The notes: a model not told the origin generated them from the sequence alone. Shown: positions 1 to 7,208, numbered from the stretch's first letter. The stretch is 17,064 nucleotides of DNA from CAZYTO01 sp964650405 (GCA_964650405.1 CAZYTO010000109.1:1-17064); one strand, 5' to 3'. Translations and numbers: made by a program.

Positions 1-833
1 ATCACGATCCCGCGCTGCGGCAGGCGGATCGCGCCGGCGATGGCCAATGCGAGAAACACGAATGCCACCCGGTGCGCATGCGAAGTGTCGAGCGCCGATG
101 CAGAGAAGCTCTCCAGGAGCGCGCGCAGGGCGTGCGCCGTGAGCGGCGGAAAGCCGTAGTCGCCGGAGTGATGGACGCCGCCGCGGTAGAGCAGCGGCAC
201 GAGGGCGATGGATGCCGCCGCGGCCCCGGCGATGAGCCACCGCGCGCGGCCTTGGTACGCGAAGAGCGCCGCCACCAGTGCCGCGCCGAGGAGCGGAACG
301 GTCGATGCGGCGGTGTAAGCGGTCGCGATGAGGAGGGGGATGACGACGCGCGGCGGCGCGCCGCGCAGCATGGCCGCAAGCAGCGCCGTCGCCAGCAGCA
401 TCTCCAGTGCATACGGCCGCCCTTCCCGGCTGTAGTAGACATGAAGCGGCGCCGCGGCGAGCAGGATGGGGAAGACGTAGCGGGTGCCCTGCGGTATCCG
501 TTCGGTTCCCGCGGCCTCGGCGCTCCGGCCGCAACCGAACCACGCCACGACGATCGTCGCGATCCCGAACAGGGCCGGCGCGAAGCGCATGGCCAGTTCC
601 GGCGTGGGCAAGAAGCGTCCTGCCAGGATGCTCAGGTAGTACAGCGGCCCGTTCTCGGGTTCGAAGCCGATCAGCCACTTCCAGAGGGGCAAGTGCAGCG
701 CACGGTCGAGGACCTCGACATTGATGATCTCGTCGAGCCAGAGAGACGGCGTTCCCAGTCCGCGCAGCCGCAGCCACGCACCCGCGACGAGAGCGAGGGC
801 GAGGACGAGCGAGTCGATCGTGCGCCGCAGCAC
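1..833 (-). CDS. Membrane glycosyltransferase, GT39/PMT_2 (ArnT/RgtA-like) family, 3' end cut by window edge
   Basis: The frame is open from a GTG at 833 down to the window edge (277 codons seen), and the rest lies outside. The protein is hydrophobic with several membrane segments, the first at about residues 8-23. D34-E35 (in WLDEI) lies in the first loop after that helix, as expected for the catalytic Asp-Glu motif of lipid-linked-sugar GT-C transferases. PLYYLSILAGR and YYSREGRPYALEMLLA match the PMT_2 signatures 'PPLYY' and 'S.E.RPYAL'. Family members move a sugar from a polyprenyl phosphate to a lipid or glycan at the outer face of the inner membrane; acceptor and sugar cannot be told here. 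The start is chosen because upstream sequence is repeat DNA and the next Met is far inside. There is no Shine-Dalgarno sequence, and a -10-like element ends 6 nt upstream, so the mRNA may be leaderless. Family is fairly sure, specificity unknown. Confidence 0.8.
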   Translation of the reverse strand, partial: MLRRTIDSLVLALALVAGAWLRLRGLGTPSLWLDEIINVEVLDRALHLPLWKWLIGFEPENGPLYYLSILAGRFLPTPELAMRFAPALFGIATIVVAWFGCGRSAEAAGTERIPQGTRYVFPILLAAAPLHVYYSREGRPYALEMLLATALLAAMLRGAPPRVVIPLLIATAYTAASTVPLLGAALVAALFAYQGRARWLIAGAAAASIALVPLLYRGGVHHSGDYGFPPLTAHALRALLESFSASALDTSHAHRVAFVFLALAIAGAIRLPQRGIV

Positions 834-839
834 GGGGGG

Positions 840-845
840 AGGGTA
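840..845 (-). promoter_or_regulatory. Putative -10 element of the glycosyltransferase gene
   Basis: On the minus strand the sequence reads GCTACCCT followed by six C and the GTG start. It fits the GCTAnnnT pattern found upstream of three other genes in this window (1063, 13108 and 13009-13016). At this distance transcription would begin at or next to the GTG. No convincing -35 hexamer is seen; the octamer repeat lies where one would be. Confidence 0.4.
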
Positions 846-846
846 G

Positions 847-882
847 CGGATTCGCTGATCGCTGGTCGCTGATCGCTGATCG
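847..882 (-). repeat. GCGA-headed short tandem repeats, minus orientation
   Basis: On the minus strand the units read GCGATCA, GCGACCA, GCGATCA and GCGAATCC, running toward the glycosyltransferase start. This is the same family as the array at 907-1055 but in opposite orientation, so the divergent promoters each have GCGA units pointing at their own gene. Confidence 0.8.
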
Positions 883-906
883 GGGGCCGGAGTGAGGAGC
901 CGAGTG

Positions 907-1055
907 AGCGAGTCGCGAACATGCGGATCAGCGAATCAGCGAGTAAGCGAATCAGCGAACATGCGAATCAGCGAACATGCGAATCAGCGAATCAGCGAGT
1001 AAGCGAATCAGCGATTAAGCGAATCAGCGAATAAGCGACCAGCGACCAGCGCCCA
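907..1055 (+). repeat. Octamer array GCGANNNN upstream of the pilB-like gene
   Basis: From 923 to 1034 there are 14 consecutive 8-bp units in perfect phase (the first is GCGGATCA). Three heptamers follow (GCGACCA twice, then GCGCCCA). Between 931 and 1034 every second unit is exactly GCGAATCA, while the alternating units vary (GTAA, ACAT, TTAA or ATAA after GCGA). This gives a 16-bp higher-order period with one phase reset at 987. The array ends a few bases before the -10 element at 1064. Confidence 0.9.
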
Positions 1056-1060
1056 CCGAG

Positions 1061-1069
1061 TGCTATTCT
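1061..1069 (+). promoter_or_regulatory. Putative extended -10 promoter of the pilB-like gene
   Basis: TGCTATTCT has an extended -10 form (TGn followed by TATTCT). It lies 26 nt upstream of the ATG, leaving a short leader that carries the AGGGAG ribosome-binding site at 1082-1087. It shares GCTAnnnT with three other promoters in this window. Confidence 0.5.
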
Positions 1070-1095
1070 TTTCACCAACTTAGGGAGATTGCCGA

Positions 1096-3402
1096 ATGAC
1101 CGTCCAGGCGCAGCCTGGCTCGCTGGAACGCGAGCTGGAGTACCGCAAGAAGCTGACCGGGATCACCAACCAGATCAACGCGGCCGAGTCGATCCCGCAC
1201 ATCCTGATGACGCTCAAGGACCGGATCCTCGAGCTCATGGACGCCGAGCGGCTGACCATCTACGCCGTCGACACGAAGAACCAGGAGCTGTACTCCCTGC
1301 AGAAGGTCGGCGATCAGCCGAAAGAGATCCGGGTGCCGAAGTCGTTCGCGTCCATCGCCGGCTTCACCGCCCTGGCCCGCAAGACCATCAACATCAAGGA
1401 CGCCTACGACACTGCGGAACTGCAAAAGTTTCACGCCAATCTCCGCTTCGACCAGCGGTGGGACAAACAGACCGGCTTCCGCACTCGGGCCGTGCTGGCC
1501 GTGCCGATCCTGTTCGAGAAGTACCTGCTGGGCGTGGTGCAGTGCATCAACAAGCGCCACGGCGTGGCCTTCACCTCGCAGGACGAGGACGGCGCCGAGG
1601 AGATCGCCCGCATCCTCGGGATCGCCTTCTACAACCAGCACAAATCGGCGCGCCAGACCAAGCCGTCGAAGCTGGGTGGACTGGTCGACAAGGGCGTAGT
1701 GTCGGAGAAGGACATCGAAGCGGCCGTCTCCAGCGCGCGCGTCAACAACACCAGCATCGAGAGGGTGCTGATCGAGGACTACAACGTCCCGAAGGAGGAG
1801 ATCGGCAAGTCGCTCTCCGCCTTCTACAACGCGCCGTTCTTCAGCTACGACGGCCAGTTGAAGATCCCCGCCGACCTGCGCGAGCGCGTGCCGTCGGACA
1901 TGTGGAAGAAGTACGTCTGTGCGCCGGTGGAGCGGCGGGCGGGCGGGCTGGTCATCGCGGTGGAGGACCCGCAGGACCTGACCCGGCTGGACGGCATCCG
2001 GGCCATGGCCCTCTCGCCACGTTACGACTTCATCGTCGGGCTGAAGGACGATCTCCTGCAGTACATCGCCGCCTCGTACGGCGAAAAGATGGAGCAGGCT
2101 TCGACGGACAGCGCCGACCTGGCCAAGATCATCGATTCGCTGGGAGACGGGGACGCGGTCGTCGAGGAAGAGGACGTGAAGGAAGGGCCGGAGATCGACG
2201 AGACGGACTCCGGGATCGTGCGGCTGGCCAACCAGCTCATCATCGAGGCTTTCAACCGCGGCGCGTCGGACATTCACGTGGAGCCGGACGGGTCGAAGAA
2301 TCCGTGCCTCATCCGTCTGCGCATCGACGGCGACTGCGTCAAGTTCATGGAAGTGCCGGGCGTGCACCGCAATCCGCTGGTGCAGCGCCTGAAGATCATG
2401 GCCAAGCTCGACATCTCCGAGCGCCGCAAGCCGCAGGACGGCAAGATCCGTTTCAAATACTCGAAGGGAACGATCGAGCTGCGCGTGGCCACCATCCCCA
2501 CGGCCAACGGCAACGAAGACGTGGTCATGCGCATCCTGGCCGCCTCCAAGCCGCTGCCCCTCGACCGCATGGGTTTCTCCGAACGGAACCTCACCCGGTT
2601 CAAGGAGATCCTGCAGAAGCCGTACGGCATCTGCCTCGTGGTCGGCCCGACCGGCTCCGGCAAGACCACGACGCTCCACTCGGCCCTCGGCTTCATCAAC
2701 ACCGAGGATATGAAGATCTGGACGGCGGAAGACCCGGTGGAGATCACGCAGAAGGGGCTGCGCCAGGTGCAGGTGCAGCCGAAGATCGACTTCACCTTCG
2801 CCGCGGCCATGCGCTCGTTCCTTCGCGCCGATCCCGACGTGATCATGGTCGGCGAAATGCGCGATCACGAGACGGCGGCCATCGGCATCGAAGCGTCGCT
2901 GACGGGCCACCTGGTCTTCTCCACCCTGCACACGAACTCGGCGCCGGAGACGATCACCCGCCTCCTGGACATGAACATCGATCCGTTCAACTTCGCCGAC
3001 GCGCTGCTGGGGATCATGGCCCAGCGCCTCATCCGCACCCTCTGCCCGAAGTGCAAGGAGGGCTACCACCCAAGCGAAGAGGAGTGGGACGAGATCATGG
3101 AGGTGTACGGCCGCGACTACTTCCCGAGCCTCGGCATCAGGTACTCGCCGGAGGTCCAGCTCTATCGTCCGAAAGGCTGCCCGAACTGCAACAACACCGG
3201 CTACAAGGGCCGGATGGGCGTGCACGAGCTGCTGGCCGGCACGGACGAGATCAAACGGGCCGTGCAGCGCCGCGCCCCCATCGACGAGCTCCGCAACCTG
3301 GCCATGGAGCAAGGCATGCGCACGCTCCTGCAGGACGCCATGGAGAAGTCGCTGAAGGGGATCACGGACATGAAGCAGGCAAGGGCGATTGCGGTGAAGT
3401 AG
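1096..3402 (+). CDS. GAF-domain-fused type II secretion/type IV pilus assembly ATPase (PilB/GspE family)
   Basis: The protein has 768 aa. Residues about 15-185 look like a GAF sensor domain and about 200-330 like a MshEN/GspE N-terminal domain. From about 370 the T2SSE ATPase follows. Walker A is GPTGSGKTT with K523, and the Asp/His-box and Walker B region includes RADPDVIMVGEMRDHETA. A four-cysteine zinc motif is present (C650, C653, C695, C698). This hexameric ATPase powers polymerisation of pilin or pseudopilin at the inner face of the cytoplasmic membrane. The start is supported by AGGGAG 8 nt before the ATG. A usual PilB has about 560-570 aa; the extra length is the N-terminal GAF domain, which suggests control by a small ligand. 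No pil/gsp partner genes are in view, so pilus versus secretion cannot be decided, and no symbol is given for that reason. Confidence 0.93.
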   Translation: MTVQAQPGSLERELEYRKKLTGITNQINAAESIPHILMTLKDRILELMDAERLTIYAVDTKNQELYSLQKVGDQPKEIRVPKSFASIAGFTALARKTINIKDAYDTAELQKFHANLRFDQRWDKQTGFRTRAVLAVPILFEKYLLGVVQCINKRHGVAFTSQDEDGAEEIARILGIAFYNQHKSARQTKPSKLGGLVDKGVVSEKDIEAAVSSARVNNTSIERVLIEDYNVPKEEIGKSLSAFYNAPFFSYDGQLKIPADLRERVPSDMWKKYVCAPVERRAGGLVIAVEDPQDLTRLDGIRAMALSPRYDFIVGLKDDLLQYIAASYGEKMEQASTDSADLAKIIDSLGDGDAVVEEEDVKEGPEIDETDSGIVRLANQLIIEAFNRGASDIHVEPDGSKNPCLIRLRIDGDCVKFMEVPGVHRNPLVQRLKIMAKLDISERRKPQDGKIRFKYSKGTIELRVATIPTANGNEDVVMRILAASKPLPLDRMGFSERNLTRFKEILQKPYGICLVVGPTGSGKTTTLHSALGFINTEDMKIWTAEDPVEITQKGLRQVQVQPKIDFTFAAAMRSFLRADPDVIMVGEMRDHETAAIGIEASLTGHLVFSTLHTNSAPETITRLLDMNIDPFNFADALLGIMAQRLIRTLCPKCKEGYHPSEEEWDEIMEVYGRDYFPSLGIRYSPEVQLYRPKGCPNCNNTGYKGRMGVHELLAGTDEIKRAVQRRAPIDELRNLAMEQGMRTLLQDAMEKSLKGITDMKQARAIAVK

Positions 3403-3403
3403 A

Positions 3404-3452
3404 TTCGCTGGATTCGCTTATTCGCTTAATCGCTAGTCGCTTATTCGATAGG
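3404..3452 (-). repeat. GCGA octamer repeats after the pilB-like stop codon, minus orientation
   Basis: Read on the minus strand this holds units such as GCGAATAA, GCGATTAA and GCGACTA. It begins directly after the TAG of the ATPase gene. It is degenerate compared with the arrays at 923 and 5041. Confidence 0.75.
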
Positions 3453-3589
3453 ATGACTACGGGTTACAGCGTCGCGCGCCTCTCGGGCGGCTAACCCAAC
3501 GCACAGCTTCCCTGCTGACTCGGAGCGCACATGTTTCCAAAAACGGGCTCTCCGCGTCGATTTCAGCATTCTTTCATGAAGTGAAAAGG
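3453..3589. other. Intergenic, no gene seen
   Basis: No coding frame is convincing. A six-base inverted repeat, GGGTTA (about 3461) and TAACCC (about 3492), encloses a GC-rich loop and could act as a weak terminator for the ATPase gene, but there is no T run after it. The 3' end approaches the palindrome array. Confidence 0.4.
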
Positions 3590-3922
3590 GCGTGACTACC
3601 GGTGGTCACGCCTGACTACCGGTGATCACGCGTGACTACCGGTGGTCACGGCTGACTACCGGTAGTCACGGCGAAACCACCGGTGGTTTCGGCAAAACCA
3701 CCGGTCACCACGGCGAAACCACCGGTAGTCACGACCAAACCACCGGTAGTCACGGCAAGACCACCGGTGGTCACGGCAAAACCACCGGTGGTTTCGGCAA
3801 ACCACCGGTAGTCACGGCGAAACCACCGGTAGTCACGGCGAAACCACCGGTGGTCACGGCAAAACCACCGGTAGTCACGGCCAAACCACCGGTGGTCACG
3901 GCAAAACCACCGGTGGTCACGC
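3590..3922. repeat. Tandem array of 16 ACCGGT-centred palindromes, 20-21 bp period
   Basis: ACCGGT cores begin at 3598, 3618, 3638, 3658, 3679, 3700, 3721, 3742, 3763, 3784, 3804, 3825, 3846, 3867, 3888 and 3909. The first four units are 20 bp apart with TGACTACCGGT flanks. The rest are 21 bp apart except one 20-bp step (3784 to 3804) and have AAACCACCGGT flanks. Most units continue GGTCACGG or AGTCACGG; some have GGTTTCGG. The fourth unit is a perfect 16-bp palindrome, and several later units contain CCACCGGTGG. Units differ by single bases while the core is invariant. Spacing of about two helical turns puts all cores on one face of the DNA. Length changes break any reading frame, so this is not a protein repeat. 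It could be a protein-binding array or a selfish/expanding repeat; function unknown. Confidence 0.93.
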
Positions 3923-3999
3923 CCATGTTCGCTGAGTCAACTTGTTGCCGATTCGCTGATCTGAGTTGCGGGTGATGGCCGGCCCGTCCCGATACCGCC

Positions 4000-4392
4000 T
4001 CAGGTCTCCTTGCGTTTCATCGGTGGCCGCTTCGGGATTCGCTGGTTGACGACCGCCCGGAGCGTTCCGTTGATGAGCTGTGCGACGCGGAGGGAGTGCT
4101 CCAGCAGGGCGGCGGCGTCGTTTTCCGTCAGGTAGTGAAGGCGTCTGCAGATTTCGATGTGCGATTGCAACTCGTACAAAGATCCCCGCGCCATGCCGAG
4201 GAACCGGGCGTGATCGTGTTTCAGCCGCCGCCCTTCCCCCTCCGCGACGTTGCTCGGAACGGACACCGCCGCGCGACGCATCTGCCCGCGGAGGCCATAG
4301 GTTTCGTCTTTCGGAAGCTGGCCTGTCTTCTCATACACCTCGACCGCGAGCTCGATCGAGCGTAACCACACATCGAGTTTCATGTAACGCAT
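4000..4392 (-). CDS. Four-helix-bundle protein of the 23S rRNA intervening-sequence (IVP/S23) family
   Basis: The protein has 130 aa. LDVWLRSIELAVEVYEKTGQLPKDETYGLRGQ followed by RRAAVSVPSNVAEGEGR and FLGMARGSLYELQSHIEI is the classic pattern of the IVP/S23 family (PF05635, TIGR02436). These small helical bundles are often encoded inside 23S rRNA intervening sequences but also occur free, and they are related in fold to the Avd accessory protein of diversity-generating retroelements. Their biochemical role is not settled; nucleic-acid binding is usually assumed. No rRNA or reverse transcriptase is present nearby. The start may be the ATG at 4392 or the in-frame ATG at 4383; neither has a clear Shine-Dalgarno sequence. 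The C-terminus is short and basic. The gene stands alone and points toward the palindrome array at 3590-3922. Confidence 0.9.
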   Translation of the reverse strand: MRYMKLDVWLRSIELAVEVYEKTGQLPKDETYGLRGQMRRAAVSVPSNVAEGEGRRLKHDHARFLGMARGSLYELQSHIEICRRLHYLTENDAAALLEHSLRVAQLINGTLRAVVNQRIPKRPPMKRKET

Positions 4393-4528
4393 CTGGTTTT
4401 CGTGGCTGCTGAGTCGAGCCAGGAGGCGAGGGAGGAAAGGGCGGGTGTGAGTCGCGGCGCAAGGTTACCTCGGACACGTACGAATGCCAAGAACCCGTGC
4501 GTCCGCGAGGGAGGGGTGGTTAATCGCA

Positions 4529-4597
4529 CACTCGCATATTCGCATATTCGCATATTCGCTTAATCGCATATTCGCTTAGTCGCTGATCGCTGGTCGC
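4529..4597 (-). repeat. GCGA octamer array upstream of the IVP gene, minus orientation
   Basis: On the minus strand the order is GCGACCA, GCGATCA, GCGACTAA, GCGAATAT, GCGATTAA, GCGAATAT three times, GCGAGTGT and GCGATTAA. It points toward the IVP gene, whose start is about 140 bp further on. Heptamers again sit at one edge and octamers form the body, as in the array at 923-1055. Confidence 0.85.
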
Positions 4598-5040
4598 GCC
4601 ACCGACTGCTGCTCGATGGAAGGATTGGACGTGCTCCCATCGGTCGGCAGCATTCGGAATGCTGATGTCGCCGCTCCGCGGCTTATCGGCGCCACGTTGC
4701 ACTACGCCGAGGAGTGAATTCACGTGGCGTATGAATTCACGAGGCGAACAGGGAGGTGACCAGCGGAGGAAAGCCGAACGCGATCGAAGACCATGACGGC
4801 GGCAAGAGAACGGCGAGCCTGCGAGCGCGACCAACCACGTGCGGCGGTCCGGCGGCTGGAAGCCAGCGCCTCAATGCCCTGTGCCCCGGACCGCTGAGCA
4901 CTGACACGGCCGGCGTGCGGCAGTCGGCCCGGCGACCAGGAGCCGAGCGACCAGGCGGCCCCATGACCCGAGTCACGACCAAGGCCGGCGAGCAGCAACC
5001 ACCGGCCCGCGAGCGAAGGCGGCCAGCCGAGCAGCGACCC
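4598..5040. other. Gene-free stretch with short inverted and direct repeats
   Basis: Open frames here (for example 4756-5064 plus and 4720-4998 minus) are rich in Arg, Pro, Gly and Ala with no family resemblance, and I do not call them genes. Visible features are TGAATTCACG twice (about 4715 and 4732), each including the GAATTC palindrome, a small dyad GCATTCGGAATGC near 4650, and scattered GCGACCAGG-like pieces near 4930-4960 that may be decayed repeat units. No tRNA or obvious structured RNA is seen. Confidence 0.5.
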
Positions 5041-5131
5041 GCGACTAAGCGAATAAGCGACTAAAGCGAATAAGCGACTAAAGCGAATAAGCGACTAAAG
5101 CGAATAAGCGACTAAGCGAATAAGCGAATAA
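5041..5131 (+). repeat. Alternating octamer array directly before the plsB-like start
   Basis: Eleven units are present: GCGACTAA (or GCGACTAAA) alternates strictly with GCGAATAA, ending in two GCGAATAA copies and GCTAACCGAG just before the ATG at 5142. The dimeric period is 16-17 bp. The extra A in three GCGACTAAA units shifts the phase but not the alternation. The promoter and ribosome-binding site of the next gene must lie in or next to this array. Confidence 0.92.
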
Positions 5132-5141
5132 GCTAACCGAG

Positions 5142-6623
5142 ATGCGGATCGCCATAACAGCCGTGGTGCTCGTCATCCTCGCGGGTGCCGCGCTGTTCTT
5201 CGGCAAGCGGCACGCCCGGCGGTTGCAGCGGCGCGAGCGGATCCACATCGACCGCTACAAGCTGAAGCGCCGGCATGCCGAGATCGAGCTGGAGGTCTTC
5301 GGCAGCCGCGAGCTGGTGGCGGCCATCCAGCATTACGCGAAGGAGCATCACGTCTCGATCGAGGCGGCCACGAAGCAGGCCCGGGTCTATCTGCGCGAGA
5401 TCGTTCCCAAGTTCAACCTGCTGGCCTACTACCGTTTCGGTATGCCGATAGCGCGGGCCATCATGCATTTCCTCTACCGCCCGGTCGTGGAGCGGAAGAC
5501 CCTGCAGCAGTTCAACGACACGGCGCCGAAGGGGACGACGGTGGTCTATATGATCAACCACCGGTCGAATGCCGACTACGTCCTCGTCGCGCACATGCTC
5601 TTCAAGTTCATCTCGCTGTCGTATGCCATCGGCGAGTGGGCCCGCGTCTGGCCGCTCAATCACCTCTTCAAGTGGTTCGGCGGCTACTTCGTGCGGCGCC
5701 GCTACCGCGAGCCGCTCTACCACGCCGTGCTGTCGAAGTTCGTCCAGACCATCACCCGCAACGGCGTGACCCAGGGCGTCTTCATCGAGGGCGGTCTCAC
5801 CCGCGACGGCGCCTTCCAGAAGCCGAAGCTGGGCATGCTCGATTACCTCGTCACGGCCAAGCGCGATCCTGAGTTCGTCGAGCCCCTCTTCATCATCCCC
5901 ACGGCCATCAACTACGACCGCGTGCTGGAGGACCGCAACCTCACCGAGGAGCTGCTGGGGAAGGAAGACCGGGCCACGAGGGGGGAGAAGCTGAAGACGA
6001 CGTTCGACTTTCTCTTCCGCAGTCTCTTCCGCAGTGTCGTCCGGCGCTTCAAGCGCTATGGCTACGCCATCGTGACCTTCGGGACGCCGATCTCCGTCGA
6101 CGACTTCGTGCAGTCGCATCCAGATGTTCTCCAGCCCGACTTCGACGCGCGCAAGGCTGCGCTGACGGAGCTGGCCGAACGGGTGATGGACGAGATCTCG
6201 AAATCCATTCCGGTGACGCCGGTGACGCTCGTGGCCCGCATCTTCGCCGAGCAGAAGAAGGCCCTGACCGACGCCGAGCTCGTGGCGGAGATCGCCCGCT
6301 ACCGCGAGGAGTGGCGCGACCGCGTCTGGCTGCTTCGGGAAAAGACCGCCGCCGAGATCTGGCGCGCGGCGTTGCCGGTCCTCGAGCTGCGTCACCTCGT
6401 CGAGCCGGCCCCCCGCTGGCGCTCGGACCTGTTCGAGGGGGAGGGCGTGCCGGTGGTCGAGGAAGCGTGGCAGTGGAGCCCGCAACAGACGTTGCTGCGG
6501 GACTACTATGCCAATGCCCTTCTCACGTTCGCGGAGGTCAAGCGTCGCGGCTGGCCGGAGCGGAAGGGGCGCGATGAAGCCGCCGGCCGGGCCGCTGCCG
6601 AGGCCGCTGCGTTGACCCGGTAA
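5142..6623 (+). CDS. PlsB-like glycerol-3-phosphate acyltransferase (short form)
   Basis: The protein has 493 aa. Residues 5-20 form one N-terminal membrane anchor and the rest is soluble. The acyltransferase blocks are in order: H140-X4-D145 (NHRSNAD), GGYFVRRRYR at 180-189, FIEGGLTRDG at 214-223, and PTAINYDR with P253. FIEG.R/LT and the spacing fit the PlsB/GPAT group (PF01553) rather than PlsC. Such enzymes put the first acyl chain on sn-glycerol-3-phosphate, starting phospholipid synthesis at the inner membrane. E. coli PlsB has about 807 aa; this one lacks most of the N-terminal region and is shorter at the C-terminus. It may therefore act on another acceptor, and I leave the symbol blank. 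The ATG at 5142 has only a weak CCGAG before it. A small gene follows within 40 bp, so the two are likely co-transcribed. Confidence 0.88.
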   Translation: MRIAITAVVLVILAGAALFFGKRHARRLQRRERIHIDRYKLKRRHAEIELEVFGSRELVAAIQHYAKEHHVSIEAATKQARVYLREIVPKFNLLAYYRFGMPIARAIMHFLYRPVVERKTLQQFNDTAPKGTTVVYMINHRSNADYVLVAHMLFKFISLSYAIGEWARVWPLNHLFKWFGGYFVRRRYREPLYHAVLSKFVQTITRNGVTQGVFIEGGLTRDGAFQKPKLGMLDYLVTAKRDPEFVEPLFIIPTAINYDRVLEDRNLTEELLGKEDRATRGEKLKTTFDFLFRSLFRSVVRRFKRYGYAIVTFGTPISVDDFVQSHPDVLQPDFDARKAALTELAERVMDEISKSIPVTPVTLVARIFAEQKKALTDAELVAEIARYREEWRDRVWLLREKTAAEIWRAALPVLELRHLVEPAPRWRSDLFEGEGVPVVEEAWQWSPQQTLLRDYYANALLTFAEVKRRGWPERKGRDEAAGRAAAEAAALTR

Positions 6624-6656
6624 GCTTTTTGCTTGCCTGTTTTTCCGGCGGACGAG

Positions 6657-7208
6657 ATGCAGATGCTGCTCCAGGAATTCGAGCGTCAACTGACAGGGAG
6701 TGACGGCGAGCGGTACGCGATCCTTCTGTATGGGCGCAGCCGTCCGGAGGATACGTGGCAGGGATGGCTGGTTTTCGTGCGGCAGCGCGACAACCGGCGG
6801 TTCGCCACGCCGGTGGAGACGACGCAGCCGAACGCCGAGGCCATCATCTACTGGTCCTCGGGCCTCACGGACGTCTACTTCGAAAGGGCGCTCCAGCGTG
6901 CGATGGCGCCGGAGGCGGCCGCCCCGTCGCCCCCCGCGCTGCTGACGAACATCGAGCAGGGCATCCTGGCCATCTTCCAGCGCATGCGCCAGCCGCGCCT
7001 GCTCACCCAGCGCATCTTCGAGGAACTGCCGTTCTCCCCCGCGGAGATCTCCCGCGCGCTCGAGGATCTCCAGCAGCAACAGAGGCTCGTCGTGCGCTCC
7101 CATGAAGGGGGAGAGGACTGGCTCGCTCTGACGGTGGAGGGGATGATCGCGGCGCGGGCGAACGACCTCCGGGAAGCGCGGGAAGCGAATACGCGTATGC
7201 GCGAGTAA
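6657..7208 (+). CDS. Hypothetical protein with winged-helix-like C-terminal part
   Basis: I do not recognise the family. The ATG at 6657 gives 183 aa; a TTG at 6633 in frame would give 191 aa, and neither has a strong ribosome-binding site (GGCGGACGAG precedes the ATG). The N-terminal 80 residues look like a small alpha/beta domain (YAILLYGRSR, WQGWLVFVRQRDNRRFATP, AIIYWSSGLTDVYFERAL). After a Pro/Ala linker, about residues 95-170 read like a winged helix (LTQRIFEELPFSPAEISRALEDLQQQQRLVV, then a wing and a last helix), suggesting DNA or protein binding. The gene follows the plsB-like gene closely on the same strand. Its last codons and TAA stop lie inside octamer repeat units (7185-7219), so the C-terminus may have been recut by the repeat. 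Confidence 0.75.
   Translation: MQMLLQEFERQLTGSDGERYAILLYGRSRPEDTWQGWLVFVRQRDNRRFATPVETTQPNAEAIIYWSSGLTDVYFERALQRAMAPEAAAPSPPALLTNIEQGILAIFQRMRQPRLLTQRIFEELPFSPAEISRALEDLQQQQRLVVRSHEGGEDWLALTVEGMIAARANDLREAREANTRMRE

Noticed and set aside
1072..3312. Long antisense open frame across the pilB-like gene, 746 codons
   Set aside because: GC-rich codon use leaves the opposite strand open. Composition is rich in Arg, His, Val and Asp, with no known domain, while the sense frame is a clear ATPase.
3590..3922. Possible CRISPR array
   Set aside because: The period is only 20-21 bp with no unique spacers, and no cas gene is near.
3622..3975. Open frame of 117 codons reading TTGSHGK-type repeats
   Set aside because: It is a translation of the ACCGGT array. 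The 20-bp steps change the repeated peptide from TTGSHGK to KPPVVTA midway, there is no ribosome-binding site, and the GTG start lies within a repeat unit.
4000..4392. Diversity-generating retroelement, suggested by the Avd-like helical bundle
   Set aside because: There is no reverse transcriptase, template repeat or variable C-type-lectin target in the window, and the protein matches the free IVP/S23 family.
4756..5064. 102-codon plus-strand open frame before the plsB-like gene
   Set aside because: Low-complexity Arg/Pro/Ala/Gly composition, no ribosome-binding site or family likeness, and it runs into the octamer array.
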